A stretch of DNA of 64,000 nucleotides from Propionibacteriaceae bacterium (GTDB taxonomy: Bacteria > Actinomycetota > Actinomycetes > Propionibacteriales > Propionibacteriaceae). The DNA is taken from assembly GCA_030538315.1 (NCBI GenBank), contig JAUNUF010000006.1:1-64000 (forward strand). Direction: 5' to 3'. The notes under the pieces were generated by a model that was not told the DNA's origin, made no database searches, and saw only the letters and a program-made list of their open reading frames with translations. Below, piece by piece: positions 9,391-16,751 of the stretch (positions are counted from its first letter, which is position 1; each line of letters opens with the position of its first letter). A program made the translations under genes and the position numbers.

Positions 9391-10068
9391 TCAGACCGGC
9401 TGCTTCTTGAACGCAACCCAAGCCACCGCTAGGCAAGCCAGGCTGACGGCCGCGAAGAACAGGTAGAAGACTGCCTCCGGCACCGGTTCGGTGAACATGA
9501 AGAGCCCCGAGATCGCGAAGGGCAGGTACAGCAGAATCCCGATGCCGGCTGCCGCCAGCAGCGCCCCGGGGAGGCGCCAACGCATCCCGCACGCCACCAC
9601 AGCGGCAGCTGCCATCGCCACCGGCGTGGCCATGAGGCTCAGCATGACGAAGAACATGTCGAAGAACTCTTCCGAGTAGAACTTGGTGTCGGGGAAGGAC
9701 GTCAGGAACGCCCGCTGCCCGTCACGCCCGACGGCCAGCAACTCCAGGCGTCGCACCGTCATCTGCAGCAGATAGGCCGCCCACGGCAGTGCGAGGCTGG
9801 CCACCAGCGTGACCAGGAAGACATGCCCCCGCCGATGCCCGAGAGACACCGCGAACCTGCTGCCCCATGCCCAGATGAGGAAGAGGCTGAGCGCGATGCC
9901 CAGCACGAGAACGGTCGCGGGGAACGTGGTGTAGCTCATCCCGCGGTACATGAGCACCGGGATGGCGGCCAGGCCCGTCAAGAGCCAGACAGCGACGGCG
10001 CCCCACCAGCGCCACTGGTAGCGGCCGCCGAGGGCGGCAAGGATCGCGAAAGGGTTGAATCCGGTCAT
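9391..10068 (-). CDS. Multi-spanning membrane protein, probable ABC transporter permease
   Basis: A 225-residue protein with about six hydrophobic helices and short polar loops; no signal peptide or catalytic motif is visible. It is the last gene of a three-gene operon with a GntR-type regulator and an ABC ATPase, each overlapping the next by ATGA. That context makes it the likely membrane partner of the ATPase, as in the B. subtilis ytr operon, where such transporters respond to cell-wall-active compounds. I do not recognise the family from sequence alone; the role is inferred from the neighbours. Confidence 0.6.
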   Translation of the reverse strand: MTGFNPFAILAALGGRYQWRWWGAVAVWLLTGLAAIPVLMYRGMSYTTFPATVLVLGIALSLFLIWAWGSRFAVSLGHRRGHVFLVTLVASLALPWAAYLLQMTVRRLELLAVGRDGQRAFLTSFPDTKFYSEEFFDMFFVMLSLMATPVAMAAAAVVACGMRWRLPGALLAAAGIGILLYLPFAISGLFMFTEPVPEAVFYLFFAAVSLACLAVAWVAFKKQPV

Positions 10069-10871
10069 GGGAGTGCTCCTTCCGTGAGCACGGTGGCGAG
10101 TTCCTGGAGGCGCACCGGGCGGGTGCGCAGGTGCGCTGGCGCGTCGTCGCGCCGCACGATGGCTGTGGCGTGATTGCCGAGCCGCTCGATGGGGCCGACG
10201 GTGGGCAAGGCCTCGATGTCGGCTGCTGCCCCCTCCACACGGACATGTACGGAGAGGAGTTCCTCGGCATCGGCATCCACCCGCAGGCGGCCGTGGTGGA
10301 GCACGAGCACCCGTTCGAACAGGTCTGCCGATTCGTCGATCAGATGGGTGGACAACACGATGCAGCGCGGCTGCTCCGCCTGCTCCTCGACGATGGCCCG
10401 CGCCAGCAGGGCACGTGACGGTGCGTCCATGCCGAGGGTCGGTTCGTCGAGCAGCGTGACCGGAGCTCTGGAGGCCAGCGCGAGGCTGACGAGCCCAGCA
10501 CTCACCTGGCCCCGGCTCAGGGAGAACTGCCTTGGGTCGACCTTGAACATCGCCAGCAGCTCTGCGGCGCGGACCGCGTCGAACGCCGGGTGGACGCGAG
10601 CCAGGTGACCCATGAGGGACTGGAGGGTTTGGTCGTAGGCGTGGGGCCAGCGGTCCCCGGCGTACATGACTGGCCGGGCCACGTCGACGGTGCCGGTGTG
10701 GCGCAGTTCGTTGCCACTGAGCACCCGCATCAGCGTGCTCTTGCCGGCGCCGTTGCGGCCCAGCAGCCCGACGATCCCCTCCTCGGGGAGGGTCAGTGTG
10801 ACGTCGCGGAGCGCCTGCACGGCGCCGCTGAGCCTGTGGAACGTGACGCTCACGTCACGAAGTGCGGTCAT
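10065..10871 (-). CDS. ABC transporter ATP-binding protein (YtrB-like)
   Basis: A 268-residue nucleotide-binding subunit. Walker A is GRNGAGKST near residues 38-46, Walker B is VTLLDEPTLGMD near 137-148, and the switch histidine is in STHLIDE. The signature is SLSRGQVSA, a degenerate form of LSGGQ. About 60 residues after the core may contact the permease. It starts with an ATG that overlaps the stop of the regulator and ends overlapping the start of the membrane protein. It probably exports or senses a membrane-active compound under control of the GntR-type repressor. Substrate unknown. Confidence 0.82.
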   Translation of the reverse strand: MTALRDVSVTFHRLSGAVQALRDVTLTLPEEGIVGLLGRNGAGKSTLMRVLSGNELRHTGTVDVARPVMYAGDRWPHAYDQTLQSLMGHLARVHPAFDAVRAAELLAMFKVDPRQFSLSRGQVSAGLVSLALASRAPVTLLDEPTLGMDAPSRALLARAIVEEQAEQPRCIVLSTHLIDESADLFERVLVLHHGRLRVDADAEELLSVHVRVEGAAADIEALPTVGPIERLGNHATAIVRRDDAPAHLRTRPVRLQELATVLTEGALP

Positions 10872-11257
10872 GATTCCTCCTTGAGGATGAGGCCCGCCAG
10901 ATCTGAGGGCGAGATGCCGAGGCGCGCGGCCTCCTCGACGAGTGGCGCGAGGTAGCGGCTGGCGAACTCCGCCCGCCGCTGGCTGAGGAGATGGGCACGC
11001 GCGCCGTCGGCCACGAAGGTGCCAATGCCCCGTTGTTTGTAGAGCACACCGTCGGTCACGAGTTGGCTGATCCCCTTGAGCGCCGTGGCCGGGTTGATGC
11101 GCCAGAAGGCGGCGAACTCGTTGATGCTCGGCACCTGATCGCCCTCGGCGAGGGTGCCGTCGACGATGTCGTCGCTGATCCGTTGCGCAACCTGGAGGAA
11201 TAGGGGGAGGTCACCATCACCCTGGCCTACTGGTGTGTTAGTCAAGTAACTAACCAT
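10868..11257 (-). CDS. GntR-family regulator, YtrA type
   Basis: A 129-residue regulator: a winged helix (PLFLQVAQRISDDIVDGTL, then NPATALKGISQLVTDG and GIGTFV) followed by a short C-terminal tail instead of the long ligand domain of FadR or HutC types. This is the YtrA subfamily that controls adjacent ABC transporters. The start at 11257 is chosen because a consensus promoter (TTGACA, 17 bases, CATCAT) ends 6 bases upstream, giving a leaderless mRNA. A perfect-arm palindrome covers codons 2-7, so the protein probably represses its own operon by binding at the transcription start. An open frame continues upstream but crosses the promoter and a repeat element. Confidence 0.82.
   Translation of the reverse strand: MVSYLTNTPVGQGDGDLPLFLQVAQRISDDIVDGTLAEGDQVPSINEFAAFWRINPATALKGISQLVTDGVLYKQRGIGTFVADGARAHLLSQRRAEFASRYLAPLVEEAARLGISPSDLAGLILKEES
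11237..11254. promoter_or_regulatory. Probable operator of the GntR/ABC operon
   Basis: The palindrome GTTAGT-N6-ACTAAC has perfect 6-base arms. It lies 3 bases downstream of the predicted transcription start and within the first codons of the regulator gene, a position suited to autorepression. Confidence 0.55.
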
Positions 11258-11263
11258 GTAACC

Positions 11264-11292
11264 ATGATGCGCTCCCCTCGGCTCGCTGTCAA
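11264..11292 (-). promoter_or_regulatory. Promoter of the GntR/ABC operon
   Basis: On the minus strand, a perfect -35 box TTGACA (11292-11287), a 17-base spacer and a -10 box CATCAT (11269-11264), ending 6 bases before the ATG of the regulator. Confidence 0.6.
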
Positions 11293-11295
11293 CCC

Positions 11296-11379
11296 CGTTG
11301 AGCACTTGGATCTGCTCAACGCCTGAAGAGTTGCCTCTGCACGGCGTGTCGCGCGTCGACCCGATCCAAGTGCTCAACG
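11296..11379. repeat. 84-base element with 17-base perfect terminal inverted repeats
   Basis: CGTTGAGCACTTGGATC at 11296-11312 is matched exactly by its reverse complement at 11363-11379, with about 50 unrelated bases between. It lies between two divergent genes, 3 bases upstream of the -35 box of the regulator. It carries no coding capacity. It may be a miniature inverted-repeat element or a long operator or terminator. Confidence 0.6.
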
Positions 11380-11391
11380 AACAGCGGCGCG

Positions 11392-11397
11392 TAGGGT
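11392..11397 (+). promoter_or_regulatory. -10 element before the lipoprotein gene
   Basis: TAGGGT ends 6 bases before the GTG at 11404. The GGAGG sequence between them is too close to that GTG to act as a ribosome binding site, so a leaderless start is favoured. Confidence 0.4.
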
Positions 11398-11403
11398 GGA
11401 GGC

Positions 11404-11991
11404 GTGAGGTGGATGGTTCTCCTGGTTGCGGCCCTTGTCACGACGGCGTGCGCGCCGTTGTCTGGGGAGCCCGGGTCGGTCGCTCCCCCACCGCAGACAG
11501 ACCCAAGCCTACGCGGCGTCGAGCCCATGGAGCAGGACCCGCCGCATGAGGAGCGCCCCACCGTCGAGTACGACCTCGCGGAGGAGCCGCAGTGCTTGGA
11601 CGGGCGCAACTTCGGCGTGGCGTTCACCTCCTTCGACGCCGCCCTGGGCTCGCGGTACCACTCGGCTCGCGTCAAGAACTGCACCGCGGAGGAGCTGACC
11701 ATCGACAAGCCCGTGTTCATGGGCCTCGACCCAGGCAACATCTGGGGCGAGGTGTTCTCCGAGCCCATGTTCGACGAGACGCCGGTTGGCGTCACATTGG
11801 GCCCCGGCAAATCCGCCTATCTGGGGATCAACTGGTCCAGCAACGGCCGGTGCGAGCGCGGCATCCAGCGGCTGCGCCTCCAGCTGGGCGACGAACACTT
11901 CGACTCCCCCGAGAATTGCCTGCAGCTGGGCGGCCCCTTCGCCCCCGAAGACAACCATCCGGACATCCGCTACGAATGGAGCCAACCATGA
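11404..11991 (+). CDS. Putative lipoprotein of unknown function
   Basis: A 195-residue secreted protein. A short signal peptide ends in the lipobox-like VTTAC, with Cys16 as the likely lipidated residue. Residues 20-60 are proline- and acid-rich and look like a flexible tether. The remaining 130 residues include a pair of cysteines (QCLDGRN and VKNCTAEE) and later two more (GRCERG, ENCLQL) that could form disulfides in an exported beta-rich domain. I do not recognise the family. Its stop overlaps the start of the YchJ-like gene (ATGA). The alternative ATG at 11413 would leave a signal peptide with no basic residue, so the GTG is preferred. Confidence 0.6.
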   Translation: MRWMVLLVAALVTTACAPLSGEPGSVAPPPQTDPSLRGVEPMEQDPPHEERPTVEYDLAEEPQCLDGRNFGVAFTSFDAALGSRYHSARVKNCTAEELTIDKPVFMGLDPGNIWGEVFSEPMFDETPVGVTLGPGKSAYLGINWSSNGRCERGIQRLRLQLGDEHFDSPENCLQLGGPFAPEDNHPDIRYEWSQP

Positions 11992-12368
11992 CCACGCCCT
12001 TCCCCTGCCCCTGCGGCTCCGACAAGGTGTACCCAGCGTGCTGCGGGCGCTTCCACGAGGGCCGCCCCGCCCCCACGGCGGCGGCGCTGATGCGCTCCCG
12101 ATACACCGCGTTCGTCTTCGGCCTCACCCGCTATCTCAGCGAGACGTGGCATCCGACGACGCGCCCGCCGTCGATTGATCTCGACCCAGGAACGCAGTGG
12201 TCTGGCCTGGTGATCGAATCCACCGAGGGCGGCAACGCCTGGGACACCGAGGGCACGGTGCAGTTCAAGGCCACCTTCATGTCGCCCGACGGGCTGGGCG
12301 TGCTGCGCGAACGCAGCCGCTTCGTGTTGGAGGACAACCGCTGGTACTACGTCGACGGCGTGCACTGA
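11988..12368 (+). CDS. YchJ/UPF0225-like protein with SEC-C zinc motif
   Basis: A 126-residue cytoplasmic protein. The N-terminus carries a SEC-C-type zinc motif (CPCGSDKVYPACC, cysteines 7, 9, 18 and 19). The remainder, beginning LMRSRYTAFVFGLTRYLSETWHP, is an NTF2-like fold found in YchJ proteins and ends in the conserved FVLEDNRWYYVDG. The biochemical function of the family is not established. The start ATG overlaps the lipoprotein stop, but the two proteins act in different compartments and no functional link is evident. Confidence 0.8.
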   Translation: MTTPFPCPCGSDKVYPACCGRFHEGRPAPTAAALMRSRYTAFVFGLTRYLSETWHPTTRPPSIDLDPGTQWSGLVIESTEGGNAWDTEGTVQFKATFMSPDGLGVLRERSRFVLEDNRWYYVDGVH

Positions 12369-12404
12369 CCCTTCGCTGTGCGGGCAGCAGTTCGGCTGCC
12401 GCGC

Positions 12405-12938
12405 CTAGCGCTCCCACCACCGTTGCGCCGCGCCGTCGCCGGGCAACCTGTTGGGGACCGAGCGCACCAAGGTCGGCTTGTCCAGCACCTCAATCTTGCG
12501 CCTGATGACTCGGTAGGGCAGCGAGATCACGTTGCCCATGGCGGCACCCATCTCATGACACTCGAGGATCAGCGCCGGGTAGCCTTCGCCCCGCACGGAC
12601 CCCTGCCCCGTCTTCACCAGCGCGGCAAAGCGTGGCGGGCGCCGAGCCGCCGTCAGGCGTTGGAACTCCCCCTCAGGGTCGACATCCGTGACGTTGAGGC
12701 CGGTGCCCAGATCGTAGGCAAGGAGTTTTCCCTTCCAGGAACCCCAGGCTGCAACCTTGGGCAGGAGATCGATCGCGATGGCGTCGATGAACTCCTCCAG
12801 CTCGCGGGCGCCGTCGTCGTCATCCCCGTCGTGCTCGTGATAGAAATCGCCGCGGGAAGCGTGAAGAAGCCCGGGGTTGTCTGCCACCGCCTCCCACGTG
12901 ATGTGGTAGGTCACCTCTCCAAAATCAGAGCCAGGCAC
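12405..12938 (-). CDS. Hypothetical protein, coupled to the upstream gene
   Basis: A 177-residue soluble protein with no signal peptide or membrane helix. It has an acidic patch (HDGDDDDGARE near residues 36-46) followed by a predicted alpha/beta region, and I recognise no family. The start is a GTG 1 base after the upstream gene's stop, with GGAGGG at the right distance, so the two are a transcriptional and translational pair. The frame stays open further upstream inside the neighbour, but without a start that has a ribosome binding site. The shared acidic character suggests the two products work together; this is inference only. Confidence 0.6.
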   Translation of the reverse strand: MPGSDFGEVTYHITWEAVADNPGLLHASRGDFYHEHDGDDDDGARELEEFIDAIAIDLLPKVAAWGSWKGKLLAYDLGTGLNVTDVDPEGEFQRLTAARRPPRFAALVKTGQGSVRGEGYPALILECHEMGAAMGNVISLPYRVIRRKIEVLDKPTLVRSVPNRLPGDGAAQRWWER

Positions 12939-12939
12939 T

Positions 12940-13956
12940 TCAGCCCTCCTCACCTTCGTCGTCCAGATCGAACTCCACCTCGCGGATGATGGAGTCACGC
13001 GCATCCTCGAACTCCGTCACCGGGTTGTCGTCCTCATCACGGAAGGTCCATACCGACGCGGACGCCCGGCCCCGCAGCAGCCCCAGCACATCGTGGGCTC
13101 GGCCGTTTTCCATCCCGAAGTGGAAGCACCACAGGAACCTGTTGAGAACAGCCGCCTCGACTCGCGGGTCTTGCTTTCCGACGGCGTGCAGCTTCCGGTA
13201 TGCGAGGGAAAGGAACGCCTGCACGCGGGCCAACTCCACCGTGCGCTCATCGCAATCGTTGAAGTAGCGATCCTCTTCCACGGCAAGGTAATCCCACCGC
13301 TGCATGACCAGAGCTGGCACGGCGCCCAGGCCAGGGTGCCCGGCCGGGGCGGTCCGCGCCACCTGCTCGGCCAAGGCAAGCTGGGAGTTCTTGTTGCCAA
13401 AATGTCGCTCATCGAACTGATGCCCGAGGATCTCAAGCCCCCGCGGATGGAACGGGTCGATGGCTTGCCAGTGCTGCGCCACCTTCACCTGTTCCCCGGC
13501 CGGCAACGCGATGGCGCACTCCTGAGCTATCAGATATGGCGCGATCTCAGTGCCCATCGCACGGCCGGCCTCCATTGCCCCAGCGAGTCCGTCGTCGTGC
13601 CACCCGGCCCCAAGGTGGACCGTTGCCAGCAGGAGCTGCCCAATCGGATCCGAGGAGCCTGCCAACCGATGGCTCCAGGCGTCATACAGCTCGGTGTCAT
13701 CGTCATCGTCATCGTCGTCATCGAACTGCTCGGCGAGATCTTCGAGCAGGAACAACCGGCCGGTTTCATCCAGCTCCCGGTACCAGGAATGCAGGCTGGC
13801 CACATCGACGTTTGCCACCACCCCGGGAAGCTGCGACGCCCAAGGCGCCGGAAAATCTGGCACCAGGACGGTGGGCCGTTCCTGCCGCAGCCGCGTCGCC
13901 ACAGCATCCTGAGTGTTTCTCTTGCTGGCGCCGAACAGGCCTCCAAACAGTGCCAC
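12940..13956 (-). CDS. Hypothetical protein with a nine-aspartate run
   Basis: A 338-residue protein, mostly helical, with no signal peptide. The N-terminal MALFGGLFGASKRN is followed by a region resembling repeat-type helical hairpins, and residues 79-87 are nine consecutive aspartates encoded by alternating GAT/GAC codons. Many tryptophans, histidines and short helices (LLLATVHLGAGW, LSLAYRKLHAVG, FLWCFHFGMENG) suggest an alpha-solenoid. I do not recognise the family. The start is the GTG with GAAGGAG 6 bases upstream. It is followed at once by a second unknown gene. Confidence 0.6.
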   Translation of the reverse strand: MALFGGLFGASKRNTQDAVATRLRQERPTVLVPDFPAPWASQLPGVVANVDVASLHSWYRELDETGRLFLLEDLAEQFDDDDDDDDDTELYDAWSHRLAGSSDPIGQLLLATVHLGAGWHDDGLAGAMEAGRAMGTEIAPYLIAQECAIALPAGEQVKVAQHWQAIDPFHPRGLEILGHQFDERHFGNKNSQLALAEQVARTAPAGHPGLGAVPALVMQRWDYLAVEEDRYFNDCDERTVELARVQAFLSLAYRKLHAVGKQDPRVEAAVLNRFLWCFHFGMENGRAHDVLGLLRGRASASVWTFRDEDDNPVTEFEDARDSIIREVEFDLDDEGEEG

Positions 13957-14037
13957 TGATGCTCCTTCTCTAGCCCCGCTGGTAGTTCGGGCCGTGACCG
14001 GCCACGCCGTCCCACTCGTGAGGGTACGTGCACTGCC

Positions 14038-14457
14038 TCATGGCAGGAGTTCGTATCCGACCCCGAGGAGATCGTAGGTGCGCTGCGCCCTGCGGTCACG
14101 CGTGACGAGCGTCGCCTCGTTCGTCCGGGCGGCCTCCCCCACCAGCGCATCGTAGACCGCTCTGCCAGCAACACCGGCAACGGCAAGCCGGTCACGCAGT
14201 GCCGCACTGTCGTCGCCTGAGAGCCAGTAGACGTTGGGGAAGACCCGTTGGATGAGCCGGGCGGCATCTCCACCATCAAGAGCCAACTCCCCCGGCATCC
14301 GCGTCAGCACTGAAAAGACCTCAAAGGCGGCGTGACCAGCCAGAGCAGGGCGTCGATCCTTCACCACCGCCAGGCACTGCTCGTGGGCCAGGTGTCCTGC
14401 ATCCAGGGCAGCGACCGCAATGCTGGTGTCGACGGCCCAGCGGTCAGCGCTGGCCAT
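14038..14457 (-). CDS. vapC: PIN-domain ribonuclease toxin (VapC-like)
   Basis: A 139-residue PIN domain. The acidic residues of the metal site are visible in order: VDTSIAV near residue 9, FEVFSVL near 46, YDALVGEA near 101 and TRDRRA near 119. Proteins of this type cut RNA, often initiator tRNA or rRNA, when their antitoxin is degraded. The start (second of two adjacent ATGs) overlaps the end of the antitoxin gene by 14 bases, the usual toxin-antitoxin layout. No other toxin-antitoxin pair is seen in the window. Confidence 0.85.
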   Translation of the reverse strand: MASADRWAVDTSIAVAALDAGHLAHEQCLAVVKDRRPALAGHAAFEVFSVLTRMPGELALDGGDAARLIQRVFPNVYWLSGDDSAALRDRLAVAGVAGRAVYDALVGEAARTNEATLVTRDRRAQRTYDLLGVGYELLP

Positions 14458-14689
14458 CATCGCGCCACCGCTGCACATCAGCATCCGTCACGCTGAGCCC
14501 GGGCACGGCCTCGATCACCGGCCAGCCATCCACCTCCACGATGCGCCGGCCTCGCCGACGTTCGGGAACGATCACCAAGGACTCCCCGTCGACCCTGAGC
14601 TCCAAGACCGAATCAGGGGTGAAATTCAGCCGCTCTCGGATCTCCTTTGGAACGACGATTCGACCAGCCTTGTCCATCGTTACCATCAT
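14444..14689 (-). CDS. vapB: AbrB/MazE-fold antitoxin (VapB-like)
   Basis: An 81-residue antitoxin. The N-terminal swapped-hairpin DNA-binding domain is clear: VTMDKAGRIVVPKEIRERLNF, then VLELRVDGESLVIVP. The C-terminal third (DADVQRWRDDG) would thread into the toxin. As in other VapBC pairs it should bind its own promoter and repress the operon, with the toxin as co-repressor. The start at 14689 is preferred over two upstream or downstream ATGs because TAGAAT ends 7 bases before it, fitting a leaderless mRNA, and because family members begin directly at this beta strand. Confidence 0.83.
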   Translation of the reverse strand: MMVTMDKAGRIVVPKEIRERLNFTPDSVLELRVDGESLVIVPERRRGRRIVEVDGWPVIEAVPGLSVTDADVQRWRDDGQR

Positions 14690-14696
14690 GGCACCC

Positions 14697-14702
14697 ATTC
14701 TA
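14697..14702 (-). promoter_or_regulatory. -10 element of vapBC
   Basis: TAGAAT on the minus strand, 7 bases before the ATG at 14689. Confidence 0.45.
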
Positions 14703-14755
14703 CCATCAGGCAGCATTCGGGGGCTCAGCGGCCAGTTGAGCGCGGAGGACTGCCT

Positions 14756-15685
14756 TCAGCCAGCGCTGACCTCGGTCACCTGGGCGAAGCGCATCAGCCA
14801 ACCGTTGGGGGTCTGCTGCCAGAGCGAGAAGCGGAGACGGGTGAGGTCGTCGCCCTGGCGCCAGCGAACACCAGCAACCCCGTCGCCGTAGGTGTCCACG
14901 GCCAGGATTTCGTGATTCGACGACGTGGGCAGCCACGCGCCATAGCCCTTGTCGATCACGCGTCCATCCAAGGCGTGGGCGATGAACTCTGGATGCAGCA
15001 GCGAGCCGAGCGCCCGGGCGTCCTGCCGCACCTCGTCGTCGAGCAGCTCTCTCGTGAGTTGCACCAGCTTCGCCTTCACCCGCGGGCTGGCAGTACCCGG
15101 CACGCTGGTTGAGCCGCGCCCTTCGGCATCGCTGGCAGAAACCCCGTGAGGCTCAAACGAGAACAGATCAGGCTCCGGATCAACCGAACCGACGGCGAAC
15201 TCCTGCTCCCGCGCCTTCGGCGCCGCAGCGGGGAATCCGGGCCCAGGGTCGAAGGCGACCCCCTGCTGGAACGCCAGCGCAGCAGCCCGGGCGCGCTCGT
15301 CGGCGGCCTCGTTCATCGCGTGCCCAGCGTGACCCTTCACCCACTCGAACTGCAGGTTTCGGCCCTTCATGGCGACGTCGAGCTCCTTCATGAGCTCCAC
15401 GTTGAGCACCGGCTTGCCGTCGCCCTTCTTCCACCCGCGGCGCTTCCAACCGGGCATCCACTTGGTGAGCGAGTTGATGACGTACTGCGAATCGCACAGG
15501 ATGCGCAGCGGCTCGTCGACGTGGGCGGTGGATTGCAGCAGGTCCAGCACCGCCATGAGCTCGCCCATGTTGTTGGTGCCATGCGGCCAACCGCCGGAGG
15601 CCCAGGCGTCGTCGTTGATGTACCAGGCCCAACCGGCCGGGCCGGGGTTGGACAGGGAAGATCCGTCTGCGGCAGCAACAATCAC
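14756..15685 (-). CDS. rnhA: RNase HI fused to a C-terminal NTF2-like domain
   Basis: Removes RNA from RNA-DNA hybrids. The N-terminal 150 residues are a complete RNase HI: the DEDD carboxylates are Asp7 (AADGS), Glu42 (NNMGELMAV), Asp65 (CDSQYVIN) and Asp129 (NEAADERA), and His119 lies in VKGHAGHA. After an 80-residue variable linker, a second domain of about 110 residues follows (LTRELLDDEVRQDARALGSLLHPEFIAH...GWLMRFAQVTEV). It resembles DUF4440/SnoaL-type NTF2 folds, which are absent from E. coli RnhA. The start at GTG 15685 is chosen because TAGGGT lies 7 bases upstream; the GTG at 15694 would overlap that element. The role of the extra domain is unknown. Confidence 0.88.
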   Translation of the reverse strand: MIVAAADGSSLSNPGPAGWAWYINDDAWASGGWPHGTNNMGELMAVLDLLQSTAHVDEPLRILCDSQYVINSLTKWMPGWKRRGWKKGDGKPVLNVELMKELDVAMKGRNLQFEWVKGHAGHAMNEAADERARAAALAFQQGVAFDPGPGFPAAAPKAREQEFAVGSVDPEPDLFSFEPHGVSASDAEGRGSTSVPGTASPRVKAKLVQLTRELLDDEVRQDARALGSLLHPEFIAHALDGRVIDKGYGAWLPTSSNHEILAVDTYGDGVAGVRWRQGDDLTRLRFSLWQQTPNGWLMRFAQVTEVSAG

Positions 15686-15692
15686 CTGCGTC

Positions 15693-15698
15693 ACCCTA
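15693..15698 (-). promoter_or_regulatory. -10 element of rnhA
   Basis: TAGGGT on the minus strand, 7 bases before the GTG at 15685. It decides the start, since the next upstream GTG overlaps it. Confidence 0.45.
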
Positions 15699-15822
15699 CC
15701 GGTCACTCCGGGACGCTCTCGCCCCCCACGACGCGCATCTTGATCACCACATCGCCCATGCGCTGGTCGCTCAGGAACGGGTCCGACGGAGGGTTGCGCC
15801 GCGGGCCACATGGCGGGATGTC

Positions 15823-16719
15823 TCAGCCCGTGACGTAGTCAGGCGGGAACAGGTAGGCGTAGGTGTGGTGCTCCACGAAGCCCTCCTTCGCGTACAGCGA
15901 GCGGGCGATCCTGTTGTCCTGTTCCACCTGCAGGGCCACGAAGCGGGATTCGACGGCGTCCACCAGCGCGCGGGTCATGGCACGGCCCCAACCAGCACCG
16001 CGAAGCTCGGGCACCACTTCCACGGACGAAATGACCGCCCATGGGCCGTCCATGGCAACGCGCCCCACTGCCACACCCGGGATCTGCGCATACACGGCCG
16101 GCGCGCTGGTGAGCTCGGCGATGAGCTCATCGTCTGACTGGCCGCCGCGCCAGATCGCCAGCCAGTCTTCGTCCGGAGTCTCGGAGGTTCGGACCTCCAC
16201 GTGGTCATACGGCAGGTCATCGGAGCGGGCGACCATCACGACGGTGGGGCTCAGCAACCGGTAGCCCACGGCCTCCGCCTTCGCGATGACGGGATCGTCC
16301 AGCACCACCTGCAACGTGACCGGCTTGCCGCGCCACTCGTCGGCGAGCTTCACGGCCTCATCCCACGGCATGCCCGGGTCGCCTCCCACCAGCGTGGAGT
16401 TGGCCCGGCTGGTGCGGCCGTTGCCGGCGCGCAGCACCCAGCCGCCGAGCCGAGCCGTGCGGAGGCCCGGCCACGTGTGGCCCAGCATCCGCTGGATCGC
16501 GTCCGGCGGGGACGCCGGCAACACGGTCCGCTCCGGCACCCGCTTGAGGTTCTTGACGTTGGATCGGCGCATCCACACCGCCGGCTTGTCCTCCGGCAGC
16601 ACCACGATCCGGTCCGCATCTGCCGCGATGAGATGCCCCACGACGTCGCCCGCCCGGCCATCGGGATCGAGGTGGCGCAGCGACACCCGCGGCGCGCCCA
16701 GAGGTACCTCGATGATCAT
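15823..16719 (-). CDS. GNAT-family N-acetyltransferase
   Basis: A 298-residue protein. The C-terminal half holds the GNAT core, with VVPELRGAGWGRAMTRALVD carrying the acetyl-CoA pyrophosphate motif (R-x-x-G-x-G/A type) and ending in ARSLYAKEGFVEHHTYAY. The N-terminal half (about 120 residues, starting with a small beta-barrel-like segment VSLRHLDPDGRAGDVVGHLIAADADRIVVLP, shortened here to its key parts RAGDVVGHL and RIVVLPED) matches the layout of mycobacterial Rv0428c-type proteins. The acceptor is unknown. It has its own TAGTCT element 6 bases before the ATG. The gene ends 138 bases from rnhA. Confidence 0.8.
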   Translation of the reverse strand: MIIEVPLGAPRVSLRHLDPDGRAGDVVGHLIAADADRIVVLPEDKPAVWMRRSNVKNLKRVPERTVLPASPPDAIQRMLGHTWPGLRTARLGGWVLRAGNGRTSRANSTLVGGDPGMPWDEAVKLADEWRGKPVTLQVVLDDPVIAKAEAVGYRLLSPTVVMVARSDDLPYDHVEVRTSETPDEDWLAIWRGGQSDDELIAELTSAPAVYAQIPGVAVGRVAMDGPWAVISSVEVVPELRGAGWGRAMTRALVDAVESRFVALQVEQDNRIARSLYAKEGFVEHHTYAYLFPPDYVTG

Positions 16720-16725
16720 CTGCCC

Positions 16726-16731
16726 AGACTA
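16726..16731 (-). promoter_or_regulatory. -10 element of the GNAT gene
   Basis: TAGTCT on the minus strand, 6 bases before the ATG at 16719. Confidence 0.45.
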
Positions 16732-16751
16732 CTGGAGCAGCCTCACGCCAG

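Noticed and set aside
15703..15822. Short frame after the GNAT stop ending VVIKMRVVGGESVPE
   Set aside because: It continues in the same frame as the GNAT gene after its stop, for about 39 codons, but has no credible start with a promoter or ribosome site. Too short to support.
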